Assembly: GCF_023516455.1 (NCBI RefSeq)
Contig: NZ_JAMGBA010000002.1
Coordinates: 582,501-646,500, forward strand
Source: Sphingomonas caseinilytica
GTDB taxonomy: Bacteria; Pseudomonadota; Alphaproteobacteria; Sphingomonadales; Sphingomonadaceae
Direction of reading: 5' to 3'
Length of the DNA stretch: 64,000 nt
Under the pieces are notes generated by a model. The model was not told where the DNA came from. It searched no databases and worked only from the letters and a program-made list of their open reading frames with translations. Positions 1 to 9,218 of this stretch are shown one piece after another. Position numbers and translations under genes: made by a program. Positions within the stretch are counted from its first letter, which is position 1, and every line of letters starts with the position of its first letter.

Positions 1-700
1 ATTTCTCGTCCATCATCGCGGTCTGGATGCGCGGCCACGGGCACATGTAGATGCACACTTGTTCGCGCATGAACCCGCCGAAGACAAAGGTCGTCGCCAT
101 CAGGATGGCCACGGTCGAATAGGCGACCAATGAAGCCTCGCCCGCAATGAACTGGCGAAGCAGGGTCGGGGCGTCGGCGAAATAGAAGATCCACGCCCCG
201 CCGGTCGCAAGCGAGACCAACAGGAACAGCGAATATTTGAGGCTGCGCTTGCCGATCTTTTCAACGCTCCAGGGGGCTGCGGCGAGCCGGACTTGCGCGT
301 TCCGGTCACCTTCGACCGCCCGCTCGATATGCTGGAAAACATCGGTCCAAACGGTCTGGGGACAGGCATAACCGCACCATGCGCGTCCGACGGCGGAGGT
401 CACCAGGAACAGGCCGATCCCGGCCATGATCAGCAGGCCCGCGACGTAATAGAATTCGTGCGGCCAGATTTCGATCGGGCCGAAATAGAAGCGCCGGCTC
501 GCAAGGTCGATCAGCACTGCCTGATCCGGGGCATAAGGTCCGCGATCCCAGCGGAGCCAGGGCGTCACATAATAGATGGCCAGGGTAACCGCCATGATCG
601 CCCATTTGAGCCTGCGGAAATGGCCGTCGATCTTCTGCGGATAGACGGGCTGCCGCTTCTCGTAGAGGCTCTTGGGCCCTGTGGTCGAAACCTCGTTCAT
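1..700 (-). CDS. ccoG: CcoG, cbb3 oxidase assembly iron-sulfur protein (partial)
   Basis: This is the N-terminal half (about 233 residues) of CcoG (RdxA/FixG family), a membrane polyferredoxin needed for copper handling and maturation of cbb3 cytochrome oxidase. The start ATG at 700 gives MNEVSTTGPKSLYEKRQPVY. Visible features are a first membrane segment near residue 30-45, the GRAWCGYACPQTVW cysteine motif, further hydrophobic segments, and REQVCIYMCPWPRIQ just before the window edge. The 4Fe-4S ferredoxin region and C-terminal IG-like domain lie outside the window. It follows ccoP on the same strand after about 40 bases, the usual ccoNOQP-ccoG order. Family assignment is secure; the only uncertainty is the missing end. 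Confidence 0.95.
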   Translation of the reverse strand, partial: MNEVSTTGPKSLYEKRQPVYPQKIDGHFRRLKWAIMAVTLAIYYVTPWLRWDRGPYAPDQAVLIDLASRRFYFGPIEIWPHEFYYVAGLLIMAGIGLFLVTSAVGRAWCGYACPQTVWTDVFQHIERAVEGDRNAQVRLAAAPWSVEKIGKRSLKYSLFLLVSLATGGAWIFYFADAPTLLRQFIAGEASLVAYSTVAILMATTFVFGGFMREQVCIYMCPWPRIQTAMMDEK

Positions 701-741
701 CTGTCTAAGGCTGCTGCATGCAGTCCGGCAGGAAGGCCGGC

Positions 742-1641
742 CTACTTGGCGGCCGTCTGCACCCTTTCCTCTTCGCCGCCACCTAGGGAATGCACGTAGG
801 CAGCAAGCATGTTGATGGTCGCCGGGCTGAGCTTTTCTCCCCAGCGCGGCATGACGCCATAACGCGCATCGTGGATCGACTTGCGGATGCTGTCCGCGTC
901 GCCGCCGTACAGCCAGATCGCGTCGGTCAGGTTCGGTGCGCCAAGCTCGCGATTGCCCTTGGCGTCCGAGCCGTGGCAGGCCGCGCAATTGGTCGCGAAC
1001 AAGGCTGCTCCGCGCTGGGCCGCCGCATTGGCCGGCTGCTGCCGGCTGGCCGCACGAACGAAGGCGGTCAGTTCGTCGATCTCGGCGGGCTTCAGAAGGC
1101 CGTCGCGGCCGAACGCCGGCATCTGCGACATGCGCGTCTGCTCATGATCGGGATTGCGAATTCCATGTTCGATTGAATAGTGGATCGTGTTGATGTCACC
1201 GCCCCAGAGCCAGTCGTCATCGTTCAAATTGGGGTAACCCTTCGAACCGGCTGCCCCCGTTCCATGGCACTGGACGCAGTTGACGCGGAAGGCCGCGCGT
1301 CCGCCTTCGACGGCCGCCTGCAAGAGCTGCGGGTTGTTCTTCAGCTGGTCGACCGGCGTGCTGGCGATCGCGTTCACGATGGGCGCCTTGCCGGCATCCA
1401 CCGCCGCCATTTCCTTCTTTAGCTCGTCACGGCTAGTCCAGTTAAGGACACCCGCGGTTGCCTCGCTGATCAACGGCCATGCCGGGTAAGCGACGGTATA
1501 GGCGATGCCCCAGACGATCGTGGCATAAAGCGTCCACAGCCACCAGCGCGGCAAAGGCGTATTCAGCTCCTCGATGCCGTCCCACTCATGGCCGACAGTC
1601 TCGGTGCCAGTGGGCTCGTCGATCCTCTTTTTTTCAGCCAT
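742..1641 (-). CDS. ccoP: cbb3 cytochrome c oxidase subunit III (di-haem CcoP)
   Basis: 299 residues, the usual length for CcoP. One N-terminal membrane anchor (about residues 33-57, rich in Trp and Ala) is followed by two cytochrome c domains facing the periplasm, with haem-binding motifs CVQCH at 122-126 and CAACH at 219-223. Later methionines in QMPAF and GVMPRWG are the likely axial ligands. It passes electrons to the CcoO/CcoN core for oxygen reduction at low oxygen. The gene overlaps the end of ccoQ by 8 bases and belongs to the ccoNOQP operon. Confidence 0.97.
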   Translation of the reverse strand: MAEKKRIDEPTGTETVGHEWDGIEELNTPLPRWWLWTLYATIVWGIAYTVAYPAWPLISEATAGVLNWTSRDELKKEMAAVDAGKAPIVNAIASTPVDQLKNNPQLLQAAVEGGRAAFRVNCVQCHGTGAAGSKGYPNLNDDDWLWGGDINTIHYSIEHGIRNPDHEQTRMSQMPAFGRDGLLKPAEIDELTAFVRAASRQQPANAAAQRGAALFATNCAACHGSDAKGNRELGAPNLTDAIWLYGGDADSIRKSIHDARYGVMPRWGEKLSPATINMLAAYVHSLGGGEEERVQTAAK

Positions 1642-1792
1642 TGTCGCGGTCCTTGAAAATCATGTTCGCGGCATCGCGATTGCGCTTGCGATTGCGCGGC
1701 AGGAACGCCCAGCCGACCAGCAACACATAGGCCAGCGCCATGAAGACCAGCCCCCAGCTGTCGGCAAAGTGGCGGAAGCTGTCGTAGCTCAT
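1634..1792 (-). CDS. ccoQ: cbb3 oxidase small subunit CcoQ/FixQ
   Basis: A 52-residue protein beginning [16 protein letters not shown], with a single membrane helix (about residues 12-31, ending [14 protein letters not shown]) and a charged tail, matching the CcoQ/FixQ family that stabilises the assembled cbb3 oxidase. Its ATG overlaps the ccoO stop codon (ATGA), and its own stop lies 8 bases inside ccoP, so all are translationally coupled. The position between ccoO and ccoP makes the call firm despite the small size. Confidence 0.92.
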   Translation of the reverse strand: MSYDSFRHFADSWGLVFMALAYVLLVGWAFLPRNRKRNRDAANMIFKDRDNG

Positions 1793-2520
1793 CTCACCTG
1801 CTCCTGCGGTGCCGCGGCCTTGGTATCGACCAATGTTCCGAGCATCTGGAGATAGGCGACCAGCGCATCCATTTCCGTCAGCCGTTTGGGATCGCCGTCG
1901 AAGTCCCGGATCTGGGCCTTGGGATAGCGCTGCGCGAGATCCTCCGGATCAGCGTCCGGATTGGCCTGGGCCTGAAGGTCGTTGTTCGCCTTGTCGATCG
2001 ACGCCTGGCTGTAAGGCACTCCGGTCAGCTTCAGGGCGCGAAGGTCGGAGCTCATGTCGCCTGTCACCAGATCCCGTTCGGCCAGGAATGCGTAACCGGG
2101 CATAATCGATTCAGGCACGGTGGAGCGCGGATCGATCAGGTGCTGGACATGCCACTCGTCCGAATATCGGCCGCCAACTCGCGCCAGGTCGGGTCCGGTC
2201 CGCTTCGACCCCCATTGGAAGGGATGGTCGTACATGGATTCCGCGGCCAGGCTGTAATGGCCGTAGCGTTCCACTTCGTCGCGGAACGGCCGGATCATCT
2301 GGCTGTGGCAATTGTAGCAGCCTTCGCGCATGTAGATGTTGCGGCCGGCCAGCTCGAGCGGGGTGTAGGGCCTGACGCCCTTCACTTTCTCGATCGTCGA
2401 ATCGATCCAGAACAATGGCGCGATCTCGACAATGCCGCCGATCGTCACCACCAGCAGCGACAGCACGGCAAGGATGGTGACGTTGCGCTCGATCGGGCCG
2501 TGCGAAAGTTTCTTCTTCAT
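1789..2520 (-). CDS. ccoO: cbb3 cytochrome c oxidase subunit II (mono-haem CcoO)
   Basis: 243 residues, a typical CcoO. A membrane anchor at about residues 14-36 is followed by a periplasmic cytochrome c domain with the haem motif [12 protein letters not shown] (68-79) and the family-typical stretch [22 protein letters not shown] in variant form. It takes electrons from CcoP and hands them to CcoN. ccoN ends 10 bases upstream, and ccoQ overlaps the stop by four bases. Confidence 0.97.
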   Translation of the reverse strand: MKKKLSHGPIERNVTILAVLSLLVVTIGGIVEIAPLFWIDSTIEKVKGVRPYTPLELAGRNIYMREGCYNCHSQMIRPFRDEVERYGHYSLAAESMYDHPFQWGSKRTGPDLARVGGRYSDEWHVQHLIDPRSTVPESIMPGYAFLAERDLVTGDMSSDLRALKLTGVPYSQASIDKANNDLQAQANPDADPEDLAQRYPKAQIRDFDGDPKRLTEMDALVAYLQMLGTLVDTKAAAPQEQVR

Positions 2521-2530
2521 ACTGGCTTTC

Positions 2531-4222
2531 CTATTCGGCCGCGATCGGCTGGGCCTGGCTGGGCAGTTGGCGTGCCGGGACAGTCCGCGGTGGCAGCGGG
2601 CGATCCTTGACCGGATCGAAGGCGGCGTCGGTTAGCGGCTTTTCCTCGCGCAGCCGGCCCTTGGTGGTCTGGTAGATGTTCCAGACCATGATGCCGAAGC
2701 CGGCCAGGTACAGCGCACCACCTGCGGCCCTGATCAGGTAGAATGGGATCATCGCCGAGACGACTTCGCTGAACGAGTAGACCAGGTAGCCGTCAGCCCC
2801 ATATTCGCGCCACATCAGCCCCTGCATGATGCCGGCGACCCACATCGACGCGGCGTAGAGTACGATGCCGAGGGTCGCGAGCCAGAAGTGCCAGTTGATC
2901 ATGCGCAGCGAGTAGAGCCGGGTGCGGCCCCACAGCCGCGGTGCCAGGTAATAGACGCAGGCGAAGGTGATCATTCCGTTCCACCCAAGCGCGCCGGCAT
3001 GGACATGGCCGACCGTCCAGTCGGTGTAGTGGGACAGGGAATTGACCGCCTTGATCGACAGCATCGGGCCTTCGAAGGTGGCCATTCCGTAGAACGCCAG
3101 CGCGACGACCATCATGCGAATGATCGGATCCGTGCGCACCTTGTCCCACGCCCCGTTGAGCGTCATCAGCCCGTTGATCATGCCTCCCCAGCTCGGCATC
3201 CACAGCATGATCGAAAAGACCATTCCCAGCGTCTGCGCCCAGTCCGGGAGCGCCGTGTAATGGAGGTGGTGCGGGCCGGCCCAGATGTAGAGGAAGATCA
3301 GCGACCAGAAGTGGATGATCGACAGACGGTAGCTGTAGATCGGACGTTCGGCCTGCTTGGGCACGAAATAATACATCATGGCGAGGAAGCCGGCAGTGAG
3401 GAAGAATCCCACCGCATTATGGCCGTACCACCACTGGGTCAGGGCATCCTGCACGCCGGCAAACAGGGAATAGCTCTTGGAACCGACCAGGCTCGCCGGA
3501 ATGCTAAGGTTGTTGACAACATGCAGCATGGCAATGGTCAGGATGAAGCTGAGGTAGAACCAGTTGGCGACGTAGATGTGAGGCTCGTTGCGCTTCGCGA
3601 TCGTGCCGATGAAGACGGCCGCATAAGCGATCCAGACGATCGTCAGCCACAGGTCGACATACCATTCGGGCTCGGCATATTCGCGGGCTTCGGTGATCCC
3701 GAGCAGATAGCCGGTCGCGGCCAGCACGATGAAGAGCTGGTACCCCCAGAAGACGAAGCGGGCGAGCGATGGAAAGGCCAGGCGCGCCCGGCATGTCCGC
3801 TGAACCACATAGAAGCTCGTCGCGATCAGGGCATTGCCGCCGAAGGCGAAGATGACGGCGGATGTGTGCAGCGGCCTCAGCCGGCCGAAACTGGTATATT
3901 CGAGGCCGAGGTTGAGCGCAGGATAGGCGAGCTGCAACGCAATGAAGACGCCGGCTGCAAGGCCCGCGACGCCCCAGAACATGGTGGCGATGACGCCCCA
4001 TCGGATCGGGTCGTCATCATATCGCGACTGGTCGGCGCCCTTGGGTGCGGCCAATGGGTCGTAATCGCCGTTCCTGAGCGTAAAGATCATCGCGATGAAG
4101 GCAGCGGCGGCGATAATTGCCAGATGAACTGAAAAGCCGAAATCGGCCGATACGGCGATCAAGAAAGTTGCAACAAAGACGACCAGCAGCAAGCTGCCGG
4201 TTCTAGTCAGCAGAGTGTCCAT
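2531..4222 (-). CDS. ccoN: cbb3 cytochrome c oxidase catalytic subunit I
   Basis: 563 residues of a haem-copper oxidase subunit I of the cbb3 class, with about 13-14 membrane helices and an N-terminal extension carrying two extra helices. Recognisable family blocks include [39 protein letters not shown] and [16 protein letters not shown], which hold the histidines for the haem groups and CuB. It reduces oxygen to water and pumps protons. It is the first gene of ccoNOQP. Upstream (4223-4405) I found only a single FNR-like half site, so oxygen control by an FNR/FixK protein is likely from family knowledge but not shown here. Confidence 0.97.
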   Translation of the reverse strand: MDTLLTRTGSLLLVVFVATFLIAVSADFGFSVHLAIIAAAAFIAMIFTLRNGDYDPLAAPKGADQSRYDDDPIRWGVIATMFWGVAGLAAGVFIALQLAYPALNLGLEYTSFGRLRPLHTSAVIFAFGGNALIATSFYVVQRTCRARLAFPSLARFVFWGYQLFIVLAATGYLLGITEAREYAEPEWYVDLWLTIVWIAYAAVFIGTIAKRNEPHIYVANWFYLSFILTIAMLHVVNNLSIPASLVGSKSYSLFAGVQDALTQWWYGHNAVGFFLTAGFLAMMYYFVPKQAERPIYSYRLSIIHFWSLIFLYIWAGPHHLHYTALPDWAQTLGMVFSIMLWMPSWGGMINGLMTLNGAWDKVRTDPIIRMMVVALAFYGMATFEGPMLSIKAVNSLSHYTDWTVGHVHAGALGWNGMITFACVYYLAPRLWGRTRLYSLRMINWHFWLATLGIVLYAASMWVAGIMQGLMWREYGADGYLVYSFSEVVSAMIPFYLIRAAGGALYLAGFGIMVWNIYQTTKGRLREEKPLTDAAFDPVKDRPLPPRTVPARQLPSQAQPIAAE

Positions 4223-4405
4223 ACTTCCCGCTCCGGATCATCCGATGTCCGACAAGCCCTACTCTCGACGAAGGTGAAGGCGGATAAGGGAAGTTACGGA
4301 GAGACGCAGTTAAATTGCTTGATTTGCCGCGTCGTGGGATCGAGAGCGCAGGATGGCAGCCTTGAGCAAGGCTAGCGGCGTCAGCAGCGGCACCCCAACG
4401 CTGTG

Positions 4406-6937
4406 CTACCTGCCCTTACTCTCCAGGCTTCGGTAATGGTCGCGCGCCCTGCGCAGATAATCCAATATCGTCTCGCGCTCGCGCTCATTCCTGTAATCGT
4501 TGCGAGATTCCGCAGCGCCAATGACGCGGTCCATCCAGGCGGCGAAATAGCTGGCGTCCTGTGGAGCTGGAGGCGCGCCGCCGGGCAGCTCAAGATAGAT
4601 TGGGCTGGTGGTGGCATAGGGGTAAATGTCGAGAACCTGCGGGTCGGCTCCGTCATTCCAGGCGCGCAGCAGAAGCCAGCCGGAGTTGACCTCCAATTCG
4701 CCCGCCGCATCAAATTTGCGGCGATCGCCGGTTAGCGAGAAACTCTTCACAACCTTGCCGTTGTGGACGAGCTCAAGGTTATCGACCGCAACCGGCGACC
4801 GCAGCGCGATCCGATAGGGGAGCTTGCCCGGCGAAGTTCCCGAAACCGTGTCGCCCGGCCGTTTCCCATCGAGCTCAAGGCCAATCAGGGGGCCATTGCT
4901 TGCAAATGTCCTGCCCGACTTAAGCGCAGCCTTTAGTGCCGCGGGCGTCATGTCGCCGCCAGTTTCAAGGAACACGCGATTCATGCCGACGGGCCCGCGC
5001 AGTGACGCGTAGTTGGCCATTGCGTCGGTTCCCGCTCCGGCCGGAAGGCGGAAACCGAGGTTGAGCAGGCGATACCATATGTTGGCGGTCGCCTTGTGGT
5101 CGGAAAAGCCGACGACCTCGATGTAATCCACCTTGCCATGGACGACATCGGCAGGAAGCTCGTTGCTCAGCGATTTCTCTTTCGCCGGATCGATGTCCCA
5201 GTCGAACGGATGGACATAGCCGACCAGGGCGCCCTGGGCGTGCGCCAGGTCGGCCACCATGCCGTTGTCGGGGAAAGGGCTGGCCAGCGCGGTGTGCTGG
5301 TAGGCGGAGAAATCGGGTGTCAGCAGATGGTCCGACAGACCGATCAGCCCGAGGTGGCCCCAGAAGCTGGTGTGAAATTCCTGGGCATGTATGATGAGCA
5401 CGCCGTCTCCGCTTGCGGGGTCCGGATCAGTTCGGAAATAGCCGATGTCCGGGATCCGCTCCTCCTTGTTGACGATCAAATTGTAGACGACGTCGAGGTC
5501 CTCGGCGCGGGCCTGCCTCGCCAGATTTTCGGGTGAGTTTCGGTACGAACCGCCATAATTCATGTGGACGTGCAGGTCGGCGCTGCGCCACCTGCCGAAT
5601 GACACGGGAAGATCATTCGCCTCAAGTTTCACGGCGAGCGTGCGATCGGTCCCCGCCGTCAGTTTCACAGTCTGCCGCCAGGGCAGGTAGCGAAAGCCGC
5701 GCTGCACCCACATCGAAGTGTCACCTGCCGGCGCGTCGAGCGTGCAGGGTGAGGCGCAATGGAAATAATGGGTTTCGCTCGATTGGCGCGCCCGATCGAA
5801 CCCGTCGTCGGCGTGCATCCACGCCAAGTCGGGAGCGGCAGCCCTGCCGTCGGATCCGAGCACCGCGACCCGGGCCGGGACGCTGCGGCCCTGTTCGTCG
5901 CGAATGTCGATGGTGAGCTTCGCCTGCGCGGCCTTGTAGCGGCGATGGCTGGCCGTGATCGGGACCGTCGCGCCACCGACGACTTGCTGTACGACGAGGC
6001 TCGTATTTCCCCGCTCATTGCTGATGTAGGCGATCCGTTCGCCTTCAGGCGACCAGCGTGCATTTCCTCGATCAAATTCGCCGAAAGTCAGGGGCAGCGG
6101 CGCGGAACCGTCGGGTGTGGTCAACCACAACTGGCGCCACTGCCTGCCATGGTAACTAGCGAACAGCAGCTGCTTGCCGTCCGGTGAAATCTCGGGCCTG
6201 GCGCTCCAGCTGGTTTCTTCGTTCAATATCTTTCGCCGATCTGTCGGATCATCGACCGCAACCGACCAGATATCGCCCGTTCCCCAGGCAACTTCATTGT
6301 TGCTTACGAAGACTATGCGCTTGCCGTCAGGAGACCAGGATGGATTCAGCGCATGATCGTAAGCGGAATAATAGTATCGCTGGATGCGGCTCTGACGCTC
6401 ACCAATCAGCGGGCGGGCGTTGCTCAATCCATTGGGCCCAACGTCGGCAATGAACAGGTTGAAGTGGCCAGTACCAAGTGTTGAAACCCAGGCGATGCGT
6501 TTGCCGTCGGGTGACAGCCGGGGCTCGACATTGACCGCGCCGCCGGAAGTCAGCCGCTGTTCGCGACCGCTCTGCAGGTCGAGCCGCCATAGTTCGAGCG
6601 CATCGCCATCATTGCGGGTGAATACGACATTCCCTCCATCGGGCGCGATGTCTGGCTGATAATCATAGGCGCCCTTCGGGTGCGTCAGCTCGATGGCCTC
6701 GTCCGAGCCAATGACCTGGTGCCAGAGCGACCCACCCATGCTGTACACGAGCGACGTTCCGTCAGGAGTGAAGCTTGCACCCGACGGCCCGGTCGTCAGC
6801 TGCGGGATGTAGAGCTCGCGCCAATAATAGCTATGCGGCAGGTCGACCTGTTTCAGCACAGGCTCGCGTCCGGCCTCGGCGGGTGCGGTCATGCCGAGCA
6901 GCAACGCCGCAACAACTGTCGTTTGGCGGAATATCAG
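4406..6937 (-). CDS. TolB-propeller / PHP-domain metallohydrolase, CehA/McbA-like, secreted
   Basis: About 843 residues. After a signal-like stretch (RQTTVVAALLLGMTAPAEA) come TolB/WD40-type beta-propeller repeats to about residue 340 (repeated S/PDGK-R-I/V-A/V-F/W blocks), a linker, and a PHP-type metal-dependent hydrolase domain from about residue 450 with metal motifs DLHVHMNYGG, IIHAQEFHTSFWGH, GYVHPFDWD and GAGTDAM. This matches the CehA/McbA family, whose founding members hydrolyse carbaryl-type esters; the substrate here is unknown. No ATG gives a full signal peptide: a CTG at 6937 overlaps the upstream stop (CTGA) with GAAGGG about 8 bases upstream, and TTG at 6904 would truncate the leader. 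It is the last gene of the 13.8-4.4 kb operon. The start is uncertain. Confidence 0.8.
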   Translation of the reverse strand: MIFRQTTVVAALLLGMTAPAEAGREPVLKQVDLPHSYYWRELYIPQLTTGPSGASFTPDGTSLVYSMGGSLWHQVIGSDEAIELTHPKGAYDYQPDIAPDGGNVVFTRNDGDALELWRLDLQSGREQRLTSGGAVNVEPRLSPDGKRIAWVSTLGTGHFNLFIADVGPNGLSNARPLIGERQSRIQRYYYSAYDHALNPSWSPDGKRIVFVSNNEVAWGTGDIWSVAVDDPTDRRKILNEETSWSARPEISPDGKQLLFASYHGRQWRQLWLTTPDGSAPLPLTFGEFDRGNARWSPEGERIAYISNERGNTSLVVQQVVGGATVPITASHRRYKAAQAKLTIDIRDEQGRSVPARVAVLGSDGRAAAPDLAWMHADDGFDRARQSSETHYFHCASPCTLDAPAGDTSMWVQRGFRYLPWRQTVKLTAGTDRTLAVKLEANDLPVSFGRWRSADLHVHMNYGGSYRNSPENLARQARAEDLDVVYNLIVNKEERIPDIGYFRTDPDPASGDGVLIIHAQEFHTSFWGHLGLIGLSDHLLTPDFSAYQHTALASPFPDNGMVADLAHAQGALVGYVHPFDWDIDPAKEKSLSNELPADVVHGKVDYIEVVGFSDHKATANIWYRLLNLGFRLPAGAGTDAMANYASLRGPVGMNRVFLETGGDMTPAALKAALKSGRTFASNGPLIGLELDGKRPGDTVSGTSPGKLPYRIALRSPVAVDNLELVHNGKVVKSFSLTGDRRKFDAAGELEVNSGWLLLRAWNDGADPQVLDIYPYATTSPIYLELPGGAPPAPQDASYFAAWMDRVIGAAESRNDYRNERERETILDYLRRARDHYRSLESKGR

Positions 6938-7647
6938 CGGTCGTTCCCTTCGCGCTGACGGACGGTCAACTTCTCGATGCGCTTCTCGTTGATCGTGCTC
7001 TTCACGATGCGGTGCACATAGATGCCGGGAGTGTGGACGCAGTCGGGGTCGATCGAACCGGTCTCGACCAGCTCTTCGACCTCGACGACGGTCGTCTGTG
7101 CCGCGGTTGCCATGACCGGGTTGAAGTTGCGCGCGGTCTTGCGGAACTGGAGGTTCCCGGCAGTGTCCGCGCGCCAGGCCTTGATGATCGAAAGGTCGGC
7201 TCGCAGCCAGGTCTCGCGAACATAGAGCTGGCCGTCGAACTCCTCCTGGGGCTTTCCATCCGCGACGATCGTGCCGACGCCGGTACGGGTGAAAAAGGCC
7301 GGAATTCCGGCTCCGCCGGCCCTGATCCGCTCGGCGAGCGTTCCTTGCGGATTGAACTCAAGTTCCAGTTCGCCGGATAGGTATTGCTGCTCGAACAGCT
7401 TGTTCTCCCCAACATAGGACGAGATCATCTTGCGGATCTGCCGGGTCGCCAGCAACTGCCACAGGCCAAAACCGTCGGCCCCCGCATTGTTTGAAATGAT
7501 GGTGAGGTCCTTCACCCCCGATGCTCGGATCTCAGGGATCAGGCTTTCGGGATTGCCGGCGAGGCCGAAGCCACCCGACATGATGGTCATGCCGTCGTGG
7601 AGGAGCCCATCAAGCGCCGCTCGGGGTGTATCGTAGACCTTGTTCAC
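6934..7647 (-). CDS. scoA: 3-oxoacid CoA-transferase subunit A
   Basis: 237 residues, the normal size for the A subunit of 3-oxoacid (succinyl-CoA:acetoacetate type) CoA-transferase. The CoA-binding motif MSGGFGLAGNPESLIP sits near the N-terminus, and ISNNAGADGFGLWQLL and the EVEELVETGSIDPDCVHTPG region match the family. The GTG start at 7647 overlaps the aldehyde dehydrogenase stop (GTGA). The B subunit, which carries the catalytic glutamate, is not found next to it; the next gene is the PHP metallohydrolase. It may pair with a B subunit elsewhere or act on an unusual substrate. Confidence 0.88.
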   Translation of the reverse strand: MNKVYDTPRAALDGLLHDGMTIMSGGFGLAGNPESLIPEIRASGVKDLTIISNNAGADGFGLWQLLATRQIRKMISSYVGENKLFEQQYLSGELELEFNPQGTLAERIRAGGAGIPAFFTRTGVGTIVADGKPQEEFDGQLYVRETWLRADLSIIKAWRADTAGNLQFRKTARNFNPVMATAAQTTVVEVEELVETGSIDPDCVHTPGIYVHRIVKSTINEKRIEKLTVRQREGNDR

Positions 7648-9218
7648 GGCGTACCGAAAAGAGTGTGGCTCTGTTCGCGCATGAACTGCGGGACGTACCA
7701 GCTGCCGAGGCCGCCCTTGCCCGAGGTTCCCGAACCCTTCCACCCGCAGAAAGTCTGGAAGCCGGGCCATGCGCCGGTGGTCGCGCCACTCGCGCGGTTG
7801 GCATAGAGGACGCCGGCCTCGATCGTCGTCAGGAAGAGATCCAGTTCCCGCTCATCCTGCGTGTAGACGCCGGCAGTGAGACCGAATGCGCTCCGGTTTG
7901 CGTCGGCGATGGCCGCATCCAGATCGTCGAACGGCAGCACGCTGATGAACGGCGCGAAAAGCTCGTCGCGATTGATCCGGTGTTCGGAAGGCAGGCCGAT
8001 CACCACGGTTGGCTGGACGTAAGGACCGCGATCGAAAATGCCGCCGCCCAGGCGCTCGCCGCCGGCTACGATCGTACCGATGCTGGCCGCTTCGGTCGTC
8101 GCAATGGAGAAGCGATCGACCGCCTTCTCGTTGATGACCGGACCCATGAAGACTTCCTGCCGGCGAGGGTCGCCGACGGCGAGCTTCCCGGTCGCGGCGA
8201 TTAGTGCTTCGAGGAACTGGTCGAGGATGTCGCGGGCGACATAGGCCTTGGACGCGGCGCTACATTTCTGGCCTGACAGGCCGAAGGCGGACCGCGCGAC
8301 GCCGGAGGCGGCAACCGACAGGTCCGCACTCGCCGTGACGAAGGCCGGGTTCTTGCCGCCCATCTCGGCCAGCACCGGACGCATCGCCTGCGATGCCGCC
8401 GCGTGGCGGAGCATGGTCATGCCGACAGCATTTGATCCGGTGAAGGCCAGGCCGTCCACCTTCGGATGCCTCACCAGCGCCTCGCCAGTCATGCGCCCGC
8501 CCTGGATGAGATTGAGGACGCCGTCCGGAAGCCCGCCGGCCAAAAGCGCCTCAACCACAAGCCGGCCGGTGAGCCCAGCCGCGTCGCTTGGTTTGAACAC
8601 GACCGTGTTCCCCGCAACCAGGGCCGCCGACATCATTCCAATGGACAGTGCGACCGGGAAGTTGAACGGCGCGATGACCCCGAAGACGCCGTAGGGGCGA
8701 AATACGACTCTGCACCGCTCTGCACTTGAGGCACCCGGCCGGTCGTCGCGGAAACCGTCCGTGCGCTCCATCTCCGAGCAATAATGGCGGATGAGGTCGA
8801 TCGCCTCCTCGACCTCTCCCACGGCTTCCAGCCGCGACTTGCCGACCTCGACCAGGCAGGCAACCGATAGGTCCCACTTGCGGGCTGCCAGCACATCGGC
8901 ACCGGCACGGAGGATCTCCACCCGCTTCGGCCATCCCATGTCCCGCCATGCGGGATAGGCGACGCGCGCGGCCTCGACCGCTTCGTCGACAAGGGATTCA
9001 TTCGCCTGAGGAAATTCGCCGAGGACGATATCGCGGTCGATCGGGCTTAATGCGACGACGATCTGCCCTTCGATGCGGTCGCGGCCACCGATCAATGCGG
9101 GCCGGCTCTTGCCGAGCAGCCGTGCCTCCGCCTCAGGAATGAGCACATCGAGATGGGCATGTACCCCCGCGAAGTCTTCGCCGGTGTTCGAATAAGTGAC
9201 ACGCGGCAGGTTGCTCAT
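7644..9218 (-). CDS. aldehyde dehydrogenase, RocA/P5C-dehydrogenase-like
   Basis: 524 residues with all marks of an NAD(P)-dependent aldehyde dehydrogenase: GVIAPFNFPVALS, GGLPDGVLNLIQGG, FTGSNAVGMTM, the general-base glutamate in LAEMGGKNP and the catalytic cysteine in GLSGQKCSAAS near residue 318. Length, the GQKCSA context, FMGPVINEKA and the NRASGATTGAWPG C-terminal block resemble the RocA-type 1-pyrroline-5-carboxylate dehydrogenases (oxidising glutamate semialdehyde). The exact substrate is inferred only by resemblance. It overlaps the peptidase gene (ATGA) upstream and scoA downstream, so it probably oxidises a semialdehyde made by the operon's aminotransferase or amine dehydrogenase. 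Confidence 0.88.
   Translation of the reverse strand: MSNLPRVTYSNTGEDFAGVHAHLDVLIPEAEARLLGKSRPALIGGRDRIEGQIVVALSPIDRDIVLGEFPQANESLVDEAVEAARVAYPAWRDMGWPKRVEILRAGADVLAARKWDLSVACLVEVGKSRLEAVGEVEEAIDLIRHYCSEMERTDGFRDDRPGASSAERCRVVFRPYGVFGVIAPFNFPVALSIGMMSAALVAGNTVVFKPSDAAGLTGRLVVEALLAGGLPDGVLNLIQGGRMTGEALVRHPKVDGLAFTGSNAVGMTMLRHAAASQAMRPVLAEMGGKNPAFVTASADLSVAASGVARSAFGLSGQKCSAASKAYVARDILDQFLEALIAATGKLAVGDPRRQEVFMGPVINEKAVDRFSIATTEAASIGTIVAGGERLGGGIFDRGPYVQPTVVIGLPSEHRINRDELFAPFISVLPFDDLDAAIADANRSAFGLTAGVYTQDERELDLFLTTIEAGVLYANRASGATTGAWPGFQTFCGWKGSGTSGKGGLGSWYVPQFMREQSHTLFGTP

Noticed and set aside
2888-4132. A 414-codon plus-strand frame antisense to ccoN
   Set aside because: ccoN is certain; the antisense frame has no family match and no promoter.
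4300-4330. An FNR box upstream of ccoN
   Set aside because: Only ATCAA is present; the other half TTGAY is missing, so I did not call an operator.
4358-4373. AGCCTTG/CAAGGCT hairpin as terminator of the PHP hydrolase operon
   Set aside because: Only seven base pairs with a two-base loop and no T-run on the minus strand.
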